The position numbers and the translations under genes are program-made. A DNA stretch of 64,000 nucleotides from Rhodococcus sp. 14-2483-1-2 (GTDB taxonomy: Bacteria > Actinomycetota > Actinomycetes > Mycobacteriales > Mycobacteriaceae). Where the stretch lies: contig NZ_NPFW01000012.1 in NCBI RefSeq assembly GCF_002259405.1, positions 62,001-126,000 of the forward strand, given 5' to 3'. Below are positions 18,615-26,883 of this stretch, piece by piece (position 1 is the stretch's first letter; each line of letters opens with the position of its first letter). Under the pieces are notes generated by a model. The model saw only the letters and a program-made list of their open reading frames with translations. It ran no database searches and had not been told where the DNA came from.

Positions 18615-19648
18615 TACAGGTCCCAGAGATTGATCCCGAAGTCCTCGGCGTGCGTGTCGATCTCGGCGAGTTCGGCGTCGGTGAAGTCCAGGTTCTTCAA
18701 TGCCGCCACGTTGTTCTCCAGCTGTTCGACGCTCGATGCGCCGATCAGTACCGACGTCACGCGCGGGTCGCGCAGGGCCCAGCTCAGGGCGAGTTGCGCG
18801 AGGGATTGGCCGCGAGTGGCGGCGATGTCGTTCAACGCCCGGAGATGCCCGATGTGGTCATCGGTGAGCCAGTCCGGATTCAGCGATTTGCCCTGCGCTG
18901 CTCTCGAATTCGACGGGACACCGTCGAGGTACTTGTCGGTGAGCATGCCCTGGGCCAGAGGTGAGAATGCGATGACGCCCGCGCCCACGGCATCGAGGGT
19001 GCCGAGCAGTTCGGGTTCGATCCAGCGATTGACCATCGAATAGCTCGGCTGATGGATCAACAGGGGAACACCCGCATCGGCGAGCAGGTCCGCCATCTTC
19101 TGCGTGCCCTCGGGCTTGTACGAGCTGATGCCCGCGTACAGGGCTTTGCCCTGCTGCACGGCGCTGATCAGTGCGCCCGCAGTCTCTTCGATCGGGGTGT
19201 CGTGGTCGGGGCGGTGGCTGTAGAAGATGTCGACGTGGTCGAGTCGCATCCGGGTCAGCGATTGTTCGAGCGAGGACAGGAGGTATTTGCGGGAGCCGCC
19301 GAAGCCGTAGGGGCCGGGCCACATGTCCCAGCCGGCCTTGCTGGAGATGATCAGCTCATCGCGATATCCGGCGAAATCCTCCGCGAAGATGCGGCCGAAG
19401 TTCTTCTCCGCACTGCCGTACGGCGGGCCGTAATTGTTGGCCAGATCGAAGTGCGTGATACCCAGATCGAATGCGCGACGTAGGATTGCGCGCTGGTTCA
19501 TCAGCGGTACGTCGTCACCGAAGTTGTGCCACAGTCCCAGCGAGACCGCCGGAAGTCGGGGGCCACGTGAGCCCACTCGGCGGAAGAGCATGGACTCGTA
19601 GCGGTCGGCGGCGGCAACGTACGGCGGGTCGATGTTGGGATCGGTCAT
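18614..19648 (-). CDS. Aldo/keto reductase, YghZ/Gpr type
   Basis: A 344-residue NADPH-dependent aldo/keto reductase closest in layout to E. coli YghZ (L-glyceraldehyde-3-phosphate reductase, about 346 residues). The catalytic tetrad is visible as D68, Y73, K104 and H145 (DLANNYGPPYG, ISSKAGW, YSHRPD). The insertion YGFGGSRKYL is typical of this AKR14 branch. It likely detoxifies aldehydes such as methylglyoxal or reduces triose phosphate; the substrate is not certain. It stands alone on the minus strand and is divergent from a MarR regulator 77 bp away, which might control it. Confidence 0.9.
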   Translation of the reverse strand: MTDPNIDPPYVAAADRYESMLFRRVGSRGPRLPAVSLGLWHNFGDDVPLMNQRAILRRAFDLGITHFDLANNYGPPYGSAEKNFGRIFAEDFAGYRDELIISSKAGWDMWPGPYGFGGSRKYLLSSLEQSLTRMRLDHVDIFYSHRPDHDTPIEETAGALISAVQQGKALYAGISSYKPEGTQKMADLLADAGVPLLIHQPSYSMVNRWIEPELLGTLDAVGAGVIAFSPLAQGMLTDKYLDGVPSNSRAAQGKSLNPDWLTDDHIGHLRALNDIAATRGQSLAQLALSWALRDPRVTSVLIGASSVEQLENNVAALKNLDFTDAELAEIDTHAEDFGINLWDL

Positions 19649-19725
19649 TCTTCGACCTTAGGGCGCTGTACCGAACAGGGCCTCGAACCGCGTCAACCTA
19701 CTCGTGGGTAGATTTCCTGCCTAAG

Positions 19726-20238
19726 ATGACACGCGTGACGGCCGAACTAGCCATTGGTCCCGGGGGGGACCCGCAGTGGCTCGACACTGCGGAAATGAAA
19801 GCATGGCGCGCCTATATGGACGGCGGGCAACGATTGATGGGGGTATTGAACAGGGATCTGCAGGATCGCCACGATCTTTCGATGGCCGAATACCGCATCC
19901 TGGTGATGTTGTCGGAATCGGTCGACGGCTCCATCAGAATGAGTGAGCTGGCGGACGGTGTCCTGTCCTCCAGAAGTCGCCTGACGCATCAGATCAGGCG
20001 AATGGAACTCCAGGACATGGTGTCTCGCAGTACCTGCGTCAACGACGGCAGAGGCGTGCTCGCGGTGATCACCGACGAGGGCCGTCGGCGATTGGCGGAG
20101 GCGGCACCCACCCACGTCCGCGGCGTCCGTCAACACCTCGTCGACATCCTCTCGCCTCACGAACTCGAGGTGCTGGGCGACATCTTCGAGAAGGTCGACG
20201 CCGCGATGGACGCGTCCGGCTCGACACCGCGACGATGA
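19726..20238 (+). CDS. MarR-family transcriptional regulator
   Basis: A protein of about 170 residues with a central winged helix: SMAEYRILVMLSE, the recognition region SELADGVLSSRSRLTHQIRRME, and the wing RSTCVNDGRGVLAVITDEG. The length is normal for MarR. ATG 19726 is used; a GTG nine bases on is possible, and a longer frame upstream is antisense to the aldo/keto reductase gene. The divergent arrangement with that gene suggests local control, possibly in answer to reactive aldehydes or phenolics; this is inferred from position only. Confidence 0.87.
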   Translation: MTRVTAELAIGPGGDPQWLDTAEMKAWRAYMDGGQRLMGVLNRDLQDRHDLSMAEYRILVMLSESVDGSIRMSELADGVLSSRSRLTHQIRRMELQDMVSRSTCVNDGRGVLAVITDEGRRRLAEAAPTHVRGVRQHLVDILSPHELEVLGDIFEKVDAAMDASGSTPRR

Positions 20239-20297
20239 GGGCTGGACGATGAGGGGCGATTGGGCCTCGGGCGGCCCGGCCGTTTAAGATCGCACAC

Positions 20298-20387
20298 GGA
20301 AGCGTGGCAGAGCGGCCCAATGCACTCGCCTTGAAAGCGAGAGACGTGTAAAAGCGTCCGGGGGTTCAAATCCCTCCGCTTCCGCCA
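20298..20387 (+). tRNA. tRNA-Ser (anticodon TGA)
   Basis: A 90-base class II tRNA. The acceptor arms GGAAGCG and CGCTTCC pair perfectly, followed by discriminator G and an encoded CCA. The anticodon loop CTTGAAA, closed by a GCC-rich stem, gives anticodon TGA. The long variable arm and T-loop TTCAAAT are as expected for tRNA-Ser. It reads UCA codons. Confidence 0.96.
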
Positions 20388-20515
20388 CATGTTCGTCGTT
20401 CGAACCCGGTCCGCCCGCAAGGGTGGGCCGGGTTTTGTTCGCTCGGGGTGCCGCGGAGAGGCGTCGACACCGCCCCGGTCGACCGTGGCCTCGTTCTGCG
20501 CTCACAATTGTCGCC

Positions 20516-21511
20516 ATGAGGACGCGCCGCAGTCGACCGCTACTGCACTTGAAGACACGGTTGTGGACGAATCCACCGTTTGCGAACGTCACCTCGCTTG
20601 CCTCCGCGGTCGTGGCCGTCAGTGGCGTGCTCGACGCCGTCACCTCCGATCCTGGCGCTCTCGGTCGGTTGTGGACATGGCTCTGGACGGCCGTCGCCGT
20701 AGTTGTGGTTCTGATCCCGGCGGCGATGGGTGAGAGGTTTCCGCGGAGCATCGCCTTGCTGGGCTGCGCTTTGTTCATCGGGGTCACATCGGTCCAGATG
20801 GCCACATCGACCCAAGGGATCGTCGCGATCAACAACCTGGTTTTCTATCCGTTGCTCGCCTGCTATCTCGGATGGTTCTTCCGTCGTCTGGTCGCCAGGT
20901 CGGTTGTAGGAGTGGCGATTGCGGCATCCGGCGTCGGCGTTGCGCTCAGCCCCAGCGGATCGCTGACAGTCACCTGGCTCAATCTGATGCTCGCGTCGCT
21001 GTTCTGTCTCGAATCTGCGAGCTATCTCTACCGCCGCTTGCAACGGCAGGTCGAGACGGACTCATTGACCGGGGCTGTGAACCGGATCGGGTTCGAGCGC
21101 AACGGAAGTCAGTACCTACGGTGGGCAGAGAAGTCCGGTGCACCTCTGGCATTGGTGATGATCGACCTGGACCGCTTCAAGCGAGTGAACGATGAGTACG
21201 GGCACCACGCCGGCGACCGCGTGCTGGCTCGATTCGTCACCGAAGTTCGACGCGGCCTTCGTGCGTCCGATGTGGTCGCGCGCATTGGAGGCGATGAGTT
21301 CGCCCTCGTCCTGCCCGGAATCGATGAGGAGAGTGCCCAGAGTCTGGTGGAGCGTCTTCAGTCGCTCACCTCCAGCGCGTGGTCTTCGGGTTCGGCAGTG
21401 AGTTCGCGCGGCGACACCATGGACTCGCTTCTGGCTCGTGCGGATGCTCGACTGCTCGAAGCCAAACGAGTCAGTCACTCGGCAAAACCCGACAGATCAG
21501 AGCGGCCCTGA
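20516..21511 (+). CDS. Membrane-bound diguanylate cyclase (GGDEF)
   Basis: A 331-residue protein. An N-terminal membrane module of about six helices (25-175, MHYT/MASE-like but not assigned) is joined by a short coiled linker (LYRRLQRQVETDSLTGAVNR) to a GGDEF domain. The active-site motif GGDEF is intact at 258-262, and RASD (249-252) five residues before it fits the inhibitory I-site, so it is probably an active, product-inhibited cyclic-di-GMP synthase. The sensed signal is unknown. ATG 20516 is chosen because the upstream frame is Arg-rich shadow. Its 3' end overlaps the convergent rluA-like gene by 15 bp. Confidence 0.88.
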   Translation: MRTRRSRPLLHLKTRLWTNPPFANVTSLASAVVAVSGVLDAVTSDPGALGRLWTWLWTAVAVVVVLIPAAMGERFPRSIALLGCALFIGVTSVQMATSTQGIVAINNLVFYPLLACYLGWFFRRLVARSVVGVAIAASGVGVALSPSGSLTVTWLNLMLASLFCLESASYLYRRLQRQVETDSLTGAVNRIGFERNGSQYLRWAEKSGAPLALVMIDLDRFKRVNDEYGHHAGDRVLARFVTEVRRGLRASDVVARIGGDEFALVLPGIDEESAQSLVERLQSLTSSAWSSGSAVSSRGDTMDSLLARADARLLEAKRVSHSAKPDRSERP

Positions 21512-22432
21512 CCGTCGCGCGCCCTCAGTCCACCGCTCCAAGCTCAATCCGGTCTCGAAGCGTCGCACAGCTTTCGAGATCGGATCCGTGAATTCGATTG
21601 CACTGGACAGTAATTGGAGTGGATTCGTGAAATCGTCGACGGCTCGGCCGGTAGCCGTCGGGTAGAGGTCGTCCCCGAGGATGGGTACACCGAGTGAATT
21701 CATGTGCAGTCGCAGTTGATGGGTGCGGCCGGTCAACGGTGTCAGTCGGTAGCGACCGAGCCCGTCTCGATGCTCCAGGAGTTCGACGGTGGTGTGCGCG
21801 TTGGGTTCTCCGTCGACCTGGTGGGCGGTGAATTGCCCCTTCTCCGAGACGATTCGGCTGCGAACGACGGTGGGCAAGGTCAGCGTGGGGTCATGCAGTG
21901 CGACCGCCTCGTACTCCTTGCGCACCTGCCGATCCTGGAAGAGTGTCTGATACGCGCCGCGCAGTGTCGGGTCGATGACGAACAGGACCAGGCCTGCGGT
22001 GACGCGATCGAGTCGGTGAGCGGGCACCAATTGCGGCAGGTCGAGTTCGAGTCGCAATCGCACGAGTGCGGTCTGCAGAATATGTCCGCCGCGGGGGATG
22101 GTCGGCAGAAAGTGCGGCTTGTCGATCACCAGCAACGCGTCGTCCCGGTACACGATCGAGATATCGAACGGCACAACGGTTTCCGACGGTAGATCGCGGT
22201 GGAACCAGACTGCCTCGCCGGGAACGTATGGAGCGTCCAAGGGTAAGGGACCGGCCATGTCGACGATCTCGTCGGCGTCGAACATGGCGTCGATCCGGTG
22301 TGGAGGAATCCGGAACTCGGTCGCTGTCAGGAACTCACGGACGGTGCGCCAGGTGCCGTCCTCGGGCATCCGTATTCGCGCGGGATCGAGACCGTGCCGC
22401 TTCGCCAGGGGTGGTTGCTGGCGTCGTCTCAC
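21497..22432 (-). CDS. RluA-family pseudouridine synthase
   Basis: A 311-residue enzyme that isomerises uridine to pseudouridine in RNA. The catalytic HRLDR with D142 followed by TAG (139-146) and the GRTHQLRLHM motif are clear. The N-terminal S4-like region is short and degenerate. The family modifies rRNA or tRNA; the exact target uridine is not predictable here. It is transcribed on the minus strand, alone, and ends inside the 3' end of the diguanylate cyclase gene. Confidence 0.92.
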   Translation of the reverse strand: MRRRQQPPLAKRHGLDPARIRMPEDGTWRTVREFLTATEFRIPPHRIDAMFDADEIVDMAGPLPLDAPYVPGEAVWFHRDLPSETVVPFDISIVYRDDALLVIDKPHFLPTIPRGGHILQTALVRLRLELDLPQLVPAHRLDRVTAGLVLFVIDPTLRGAYQTLFQDRQVRKEYEAVALHDPTLTLPTVVRSRIVSEKGQFTAHQVDGEPNAHTTVELLEHRDGLGRYRLTPLTGRTHQLRLHMNSLGVPILGDDLYPTATGRAVDDFTNPLQLLSSAIEFTDPISKAVRRFETGLSLERWTEGARRSGPL

Positions 22433-22458
22433 CGGATGAGCGTATCCGCCCGCTGAGA

Positions 22459-22505
22459 TCGCACTTGTGCAGACAAATCGGTGCCATCTGTCTGCACAAG
22501 TGCGA
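22459..22505. repeat. Perfect 17-bp-arm intergenic palindrome
   Basis: The left arm 22459-22475 (TCGCACTTGTGCAGACA) is the exact reverse complement of 22489-22505, with a 13-base spacer. It fills the 78-bp gap between the stop of the excalibur gene (minus) and the start of the pseudouridine synthase gene. There is no T-tract, so it could be a factor-assisted terminator of the small gene or a dispersed REP-like element. Confidence 0.7.
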
Positions 22506-22510
22506 ATTCG

Positions 22511-22834
22511 CTACTCGCAGCCGATGCCGTCGTCGTCGCGGTCGAGATGAGGCCCGTAGCCGTAGTCGCCTCGATAGACCGGGGCGGCACCGGCGTCGCG
22601 CGCCGCATCGCAGTTCTTGTACTGGAACGTGCCGCCCTGACGGGGTGCGGGCGCAGGTGCCGCCAGTGGGGCCGGCGGTGGGGGAAGGAGTACCGGGCAG
22701 AACTGGGCCGATCCGCTGCTGCAGAGGAAATCGGTGATCGGGTCGGCCGAGGCGACGGCCGGGGCGGTGACCAGAGCGGCCGCAGCGATCGCACCGCTGA
22801 TGCCGATCTTGACCAGCAGGTTCTTCGTCTTCAT
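22511..22834 (-). CDS. Secreted excalibur calcium-binding domain protein
   Basis: A 107-residue exported protein. A signal peptide (residues 1-30, cleavage after AVASA) is followed by a Pro/Ala linker and a C-terminal excalibur domain: YKNCDAARDAGAAPV, then the Dx[DN]xDG-type loop DRDDDGIGC that binds calcium. Two cysteines in this domain probably form a disulfide. ATG 22834 is preceded by GGAG at a suitable distance; the upstream in-frame ATG adds an unlikely extension. Function in the envelope is unknown. A strong palindrome follows the stop. Confidence 0.87.
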   Translation of the reverse strand: MKTKNLLVKIGISGAIAAAALVTAPAVASADPITDFLCSSGSAQFCPVLLPPPPAPLAAPAPAPRQGGTFQYKNCDAARDAGAAPVYRGDYGYGPHLDRDDDGIGCE

Positions 22835-22976
22835 GGAACTCCAATCGAGGGGATGTGTTGTGGAGCTTTCTCGGCCAATTGTTGAACTGTCAATCAAGTC
22901 ATTCGAGTGACCTACGCCGCGACTCCGCGAACGCGAATGTGTTTGGAACCCGGCGATTCGGCGTATCTACGAACGT

Positions 22977-23180
22977 ATGAGCGAAAACGAGCAGGTCAAT
23001 CAGAACCCCGAGAAGGATCCCGACGATTGGGTCACCGGCGACGAGCCGATGACCGGCCCACAGAAGAGCTACCTGAGCACCCTTGCGCAGGAAGCGGGAG
23101 AGGAAGTTCCCGAGGGTCTCAACAAGGCGCAGGCGTCGGAAATGATCGACAAGCTGCAGGGCGAAACCGGCCGCGGCTGA
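22977..23180 (+). CDS. DUF3072 small protein
   Basis: A 67-residue acidic protein matching DUF3072, with the family core MTGPQKSYLSTLAQEAGE and NKAQASEMIDKLQ, which looks like a short helix-turn-helix or SAP-like fold. It has no signal peptide and is cytosolic. The family is widespread in actinobacteria without a known role. It stands alone, and a long perfect palindrome begins 18 bp after its stop. Confidence 0.85.
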   Translation: MSENEQVNQNPEKDPDDWVTGDEPMTGPQKSYLSTLAQEAGEEVPEGLNKAQASEMIDKLQGETGRG

Positions 23181-23198
23181 ATCGACGCCGCAGTGGTC

Positions 23199-23250
23199 CA
23201 CTCGATGTGACATTGACCCCCGAAAAGTCCACCGAATGTCACATCGAGTG
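23199..23250. repeat. Perfect 16-bp-arm intergenic palindrome
   Basis: CACTCGATGTGACATT at 23199-23214 is exactly complementary to 23235-23250, with a 20-base spacer. It lies just after the DUF3072 stop and before the mycolyltransferase. It may end transcription of the small gene. Its length and perfection, with no T-run, are also typical of dispersed intergenic repeats. Confidence 0.7.
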
Positions 23251-23471
23251 CCCCGCGCGAACGGCGTGTACGAGGACATCCGACCAGGTAGACCGTTATG
23301 CCTCGAGTACATGTAACAAAGGATCACGCGGACTTTTGGACCCGCATGTGCGCGGCTATTGTGAGCGAACCCACAGCTTTAGCGTGCGCGCAACTCGGTG
23401 GGTACGTTGAGTGACGGATGTTGTTTGTGTTGCGCCCCGTGAGGGTGCGCCGGGGGAGGATGGGCAATCTG

Positions 23472-24518
23472 ATGCACCGCCGAGTGTTGGCAGTAGCGGG
23501 AACTGCTCTGGCAGTGTCGCTGCTGGGGTCGGGTCTTGCCGGGGCGCAGCCGCTTCCCGATACCGGCAGTTCCGACGGTGGCGGTGCGGCCCCCGGAATC
23601 ACAGCTCAGTCCCTGCCTGCTGCGTCGGCACGCATCGATCGTGTGGACATGCTGACCGACCGTCGCGCTGCGGTGTGGGTCGACTCGCCCGCGATGGGAC
23701 GCGCCATCCAGGTCCAGGTTCTTCTTCCGGCCGCGCAGGCCGTGTCCCGCCCGACGCTCTACATGCTCGACGGTGTCAGCGCGGGCAAAGAATCCGATTA
23801 CAAGGAAAGCACCTGGACGCAGAAGACCGACATCGTCGACTTCTTCGCGGACAAGCAGGTCAACGTCGTGCTCCCGGTCGGTGGATCGAGCAGCTATTAC
23901 ACGGACTGGAACGTGCCGGATCCGGTGCTCGGCGTGAACAAGTGGGAGACGTTTCTGACGTCGGAGCTGCCGCCGCTGATCGATGCGCGCTTCTCCGGTA
24001 ACGGCACCAACGCAATCTCCGGTGTCTCGATGGGTGCCCAGGCCGCGATGGACCTGATCACCCGTCACCCCGGCCTCTACACCGGAGTCGCAGGCCTGAG
24101 TGGTTGCTACGACAATTCGCAGACCAACTTCAAGGACGCGGTGCGCGCCACCGTCGCCACGAACGGCGGCAACGCGACGAACATGTGGGGCGAGAACACC
24201 GATCCCCGGTGGGTCGAGCACGATCCGTCACGTAATGCCGAAGCGCTCCGCGGCAAGGACGTCTACTTGTCCGTCGGCACCGGCCTGCCCGGTCCGTACG
24301 AGCTCGGCCCCGGTGGTAGCGGCGTCGAGAGCGCACTGATGGGCGGACCGCTCGAGGCGGCCGCGCTGTACTGCACCACCGTGTTCGATACTCGACTCCG
24401 GTCGCTCGACATCCCCGCGACAGTTGTCTACCGCCCGTACGGCATCCATCAGTGGCCGTACTGGCAGGACGACCTGCGTGAATCGTGGCCGACGCTCGAG
24501 CGCGCGCTAGGCCTGTAG
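23472..24518 (+). CDS. Antigen 85-type mycolyltransferase/esterase
   Basis: A 348-residue secreted alpha/beta hydrolase. A signal peptide ends at about LAGAQ (26) and is followed by a Gly/Pro linker. YMLDGVSAG matches the Ag85 oxyanion-hole region, the nucleophile elbow is GVSMG with S186, and the catalytic His is likely in YGIHQWPYW near the C-terminus. In mycolata this family moves mycolate between trehalose monomycolate, trehalose dimycolate and arabinogalactan outside the membrane. The start is ambiguous among ATG 23418, 23460 and 23472; the last follows a GGGGGAGG tract by 12 bases and starts at the signal peptide. Confidence 0.9.
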   Translation: MHRRVLAVAGTALAVSLLGSGLAGAQPLPDTGSSDGGGAAPGITAQSLPAASARIDRVDMLTDRRAAVWVDSPAMGRAIQVQVLLPAAQAVSRPTLYMLDGVSAGKESDYKESTWTQKTDIVDFFADKQVNVVLPVGGSSSYYTDWNVPDPVLGVNKWETFLTSELPPLIDARFSGNGTNAISGVSMGAQAAMDLITRHPGLYTGVAGLSGCYDNSQTNFKDAVRATVATNGGNATNMWGENTDPRWVEHDPSRNAEALRGKDVYLSVGTGLPGPYELGPGGSGVESALMGGPLEAAALYCTTVFDTRLRSLDIPATVVYRPYGIHQWPYWQDDLRESWPTLERALGL

Positions 24519-25568
24519 AGCAAACTTCAGAAATGCGTCGTTCTCGTGCGGGTCGCCGATGGTGACCCGCACTCCGTCGTTTCCGTAGGCGCGCAGCAGT
24601 ACGCCCTGTTCGGCGGCAGCAGCAGCGAATTCACCCGAGCGTTCGGCCAGCGGCAGCCAGACGAAGTTGGACTGCGATGCACCGACGTCGTAACCGCCCG
24701 CCACGAGCGCATCGCGCACACGATCACGTTCCGCGATCAGACCATCGGTGCGAGCCAGCAGTTCCGCCGAGGCATCCAACGACGCCACCGCTGCCTGTTG
24801 CGCCACGGTGCTGACAGCGAACGCGATCCGCACCTTCGACAGTGCCGTGATCACCTCGGGATCGGCAATCGCGTAACCCACCCGCAAACCGGCGAGTCCG
24901 TAGGCCTTGGAGAACGTCCGCAGCACGATCACGTTGCGTCGTCCGCGTGCCAGCTCCACTCCGTCGGTGTGGTTGCCCGCGTCGGGGCGGGTGTATTCGA
25001 AGTAGGCCTCGTCGAGCACCACGAGAATGTTCGACGGCACCGCGTCGAGAAACGCCTCGAGCTTGTCGCGCTGAACGACCGTTCCGGTCGGGTTGTTCGG
25101 GTTGCAGACGAAGATCAGCCGGGTGCGGTCGGTGATCGCGGTAAGCATCGCGTCCAGATCGTGCACGTGGTCGGCGGTCAACGGAACCTGCACGGGCGTG
25201 GCGCCGGCGACGCTGGTGACGATGGGGTACGCCTCGAACGAGCGCCAGGCGAACAACACTTCGTCGCCGGGACCGCAGGTGATCTGGACGACCTCCTGGC
25301 ACAGCGAGACGGAACCACTTCCGACGGCCACGTTCTCCGTGGCGACGCCGAGCTTCTTCGCCAGTGACTCGACGAGCGCGGTCGCTCGATTGTCGGGGTA
25401 GCGATTGACGCCGCCGACGGCCTCCGCGATCGCGTCGCGCACGCTCGGCAGCGGTCCCTGCGTCGTCTCGTTGCTCGCCAGTTTGATCGCACCCGGAAAG
25501 GTGCGGCCGGGAACGTAGGCGGGGATGGCGTCGAGGTCGGGGCGGATGCGCGCGGTCACGGCTGCCAT
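24507..25568 (-). CDS. pat: Aromatic amino acid / histidinol-phosphate aminotransferase
   Basis: A 353-residue class I/II PLP aminotransferase of the HisC/Pat group (the Rv3772 HisC2 type). NPNNPTG (156-162), DEAY (186-189) and the PLP lysine K221 in TFSKAYGLAG are all present. In actinobacteria this branch mostly transaminates phenylpyruvate and other aromatic keto acids, with a separate HisC in the his operon. The location near homologues of the Rv3777-Rv3783 genes supports that assignment. Its 3' end overlaps the mycolyltransferase gene by 12 bp, tail to tail. Confidence 0.88.
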   Translation of the reverse strand: MAAVTARIRPDLDAIPAYVPGRTFPGAIKLASNETTQGPLPSVRDAIAEAVGGVNRYPDNRATALVESLAKKLGVATENVAVGSGSVSLCQEVVQITCGPGDEVLFAWRSFEAYPIVTSVAGATPVQVPLTADHVHDLDAMLTAITDRTRLIFVCNPNNPTGTVVQRDKLEAFLDAVPSNILVVLDEAYFEYTRPDAGNHTDGVELARGRRNVIVLRTFSKAYGLAGLRVGYAIADPEVITALSKVRIAFAVSTVAQQAAVASLDASAELLARTDGLIAERDRVRDALVAGGYDVGASQSNFVWLPLAERSGEFAAAAAEQGVLLRAYGNDGVRVTIGDPHENDAFLKFALQA

Positions 25569-25652
25569 TATGCGCCCAGGTTCGGGGTTGACTTCTACGC
25601 GTCCGTGATATTGCTGTGCACGACCGGACCGATCGTCCTATCTTCGATAAGT

Positions 25653-26417
25653 ATGTCGGGAATATTGAGCGACGTCGCAGTTCTTCGGTCCGCCTCCGCG
25701 CCCACGGTGGGCGCGGACGACGTGGTGGACACGTCCGCGCACGAATCACCCCCGCGAGAGAAAGTTCCGTTGACGGCCGTCGAACCCGACGGGCCACCTC
25801 GCGGCGGAATCGTCGTGCTGCACGAGGCCCGTGAGGTGCCCGAGTCTCTGCTCGACCTGCTGCGCGCACTCGCCTTGGAAGGCTGGCTGGCCGTCGCGCC
25901 GAACCTGTTCCATCGAGGTCACGGCGACGACAAGGAAGTATTCGGCGACGACCTCTTCGCGGACTTCGACGCCACCTCCGACTGGCTCGTCCAACGCGGT
26001 GTCTACCCCGACTGTGTCGGAGTCATCGGGTTCGACGACGCAGGGACGGCAGCGTTGATCGTGGCCACCAGTCGTCCGGTCGGGGCGGCGGTCAGTGTCG
26101 CTGCGGCCGGAATCGTCGAACCGCTCAACTCCGACGCAGTCGCGTTGGTCGAGGCAGCACCCAAGCTGCAGGCCCCCTGGCTCGGTCTCTACGGCGAGGA
26201 TGACCCGCACACCCCACCCGATCACATCGAAGCCCTTCGCGACGCCGCCACGCGCGCCTCAGTGGCCACGAACGTCGTCAGCTATTCGGGGCTGAAGCAT
26301 CGAGCCGACCATCCCCGCGAACAACCCGGCAGCTCCGATCACAGCGACCCGGCAGCGGCGGCGCTCGTCGACGCGCAGACCCGAATCTTCGATTGGTTCG
26401 ACAGCTTCATGCGCTGA
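25653..26417 (+). CDS. Dienelactone hydrolase-like protein with altered nucleophile
   Basis: A 254-residue alpha/beta hydrolase resembling dienelactone hydrolase. IVVLHEAREVPE matches the first strand and oxyanion region, GEDDPHTP (181-188) the acidic residue, and LKHRAD (215-219) the catalytic histidine. The nucleophile elbow, normally G-x-C/S-x-G-G, reads G126-F-D-D-A-G131, putting Asp at the nucleophile position. It may be inactive, or use a different chemistry. ATG 25653 is used; a longer start at 25605 is weaker. It is divergent from the aminotransferase gene. Confidence 0.8.
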   Translation: MSGILSDVAVLRSASAPTVGADDVVDTSAHESPPREKVPLTAVEPDGPPRGGIVVLHEAREVPESLLDLLRALALEGWLAVAPNLFHRGHGDDKEVFGDDLFADFDATSDWLVQRGVYPDCVGVIGFDDAGTAALIVATSRPVGAAVSVAAAGIVEPLNSDAVALVEAAPKLQAPWLGLYGEDDPHTPPDHIEALRDAATRASVATNVVSYSGLKHRADHPREQPGSSDHSDPAAAALVDAQTRIFDWFDSFMR

Positions 26418-26476
26418 AGAGCAACAAGCATCTTTTACGCGAACGCCGCGCGAACCAGAGGCGTCGACCAGCCGTT

Positions 26477-26506
26477 TTGCCTTCTGGCCTTTGCCGTGTG
26501 TAATCT
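26477..26506 (+). promoter_or_regulatory. Putative tRNA-Ser promoter
   Basis: TTGCCT and TAATCT, 18 bases apart, lie 35 bp upstream of the tRNA-Ser(GCT) gene. They resemble housekeeping -35 and -10 boxes. The call rests on position and loose consensus only. Confidence 0.35.
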
Positions 26507-26540
26507 CTTTCCTCGGCGGTCCGAGAGGGCCGGCAGCCTA

Positions 26541-26630
26541 GGAGGCGTGCCAGAGCGGCCGAATGGGAGTCACTGCTAATGACTTGTCCTTTCACCGGGA
26601 CCGGAGGTTCAAATCCTCTCGCCTCCGCCA
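26541..26630 (+). tRNA. tRNA-Ser (anticodon GCT)
   Basis: A 90-base class II tRNA with perfect acceptor pairing GGAGGCG/CGCCTCC, discriminator G and encoded CCA. The AGTCA/TGACT anticodon stem closes the loop CTGCTAA, giving anticodon GCT for AGC/AGU codons. A long variable arm and TTCAAAT T-loop are present. Confidence 0.96.
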
Positions 26631-26680
26631 CGAACGGTAGATCGTTACCGTTCAGCTAGACCAGTTGGATAACTGAACAT

Positions 26681-26753
26681 GCGCCCGTAGCTCAACGGAT
26701 AGAGCACTTGACTACGGATCAAGAGGTTAGGGGTTCGAATCCCTTCGGGCGCA
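26681..26753 (+). tRNA. tRNA-Arg (anticodon ACG)
   Basis: A 73-base tRNA with acceptor GCGCCCG/CGGGCGC and discriminator A; CCA is not encoded. The CTTGA/TCAAG stem closes loop CTACGGA, giving anticodon ACG, which after A34-to-inosine editing reads CGU, CGC and CGA. It is 50 bp after tRNA-Ser(GCT) and is followed at once by a strong terminator. Confidence 0.96.
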
Positions 26754-26762
26754 CAGAAGGAG

Positions 26763-26799
26763 AAGCCCCGAACTGCAGCGATGCGGTTCGGGGCTTTTT
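26763..26799 (+). terminator. Rho-independent terminator of the tRNA-Ser/tRNA-Arg unit
   Basis: An 11-bp perfect stem (26763-26773 AAGCCCCGAAC pairing with 26786-26796) encloses a 12-base loop. A T-run (26795-26799) starts within the stem end. It begins 9 bp after the tRNA-Arg. The 28 bases 26764-26791 recur exactly at 28545-28572. Confidence 0.88.
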
Positions 26800-26883
26800 C
26801 GTCGGCGTTGTCGCGGCACATTCCAGGTACGACTCGGTGTTCCGAGTTGCCAACAGTCGAAATACGGCGTTACCTGGGCATCT

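Noticed and set aside
20340..20360. Possible intron or insertion in tRNA-Ser(TGA)
   Set aside because: The extra length is the normal class II long variable arm.
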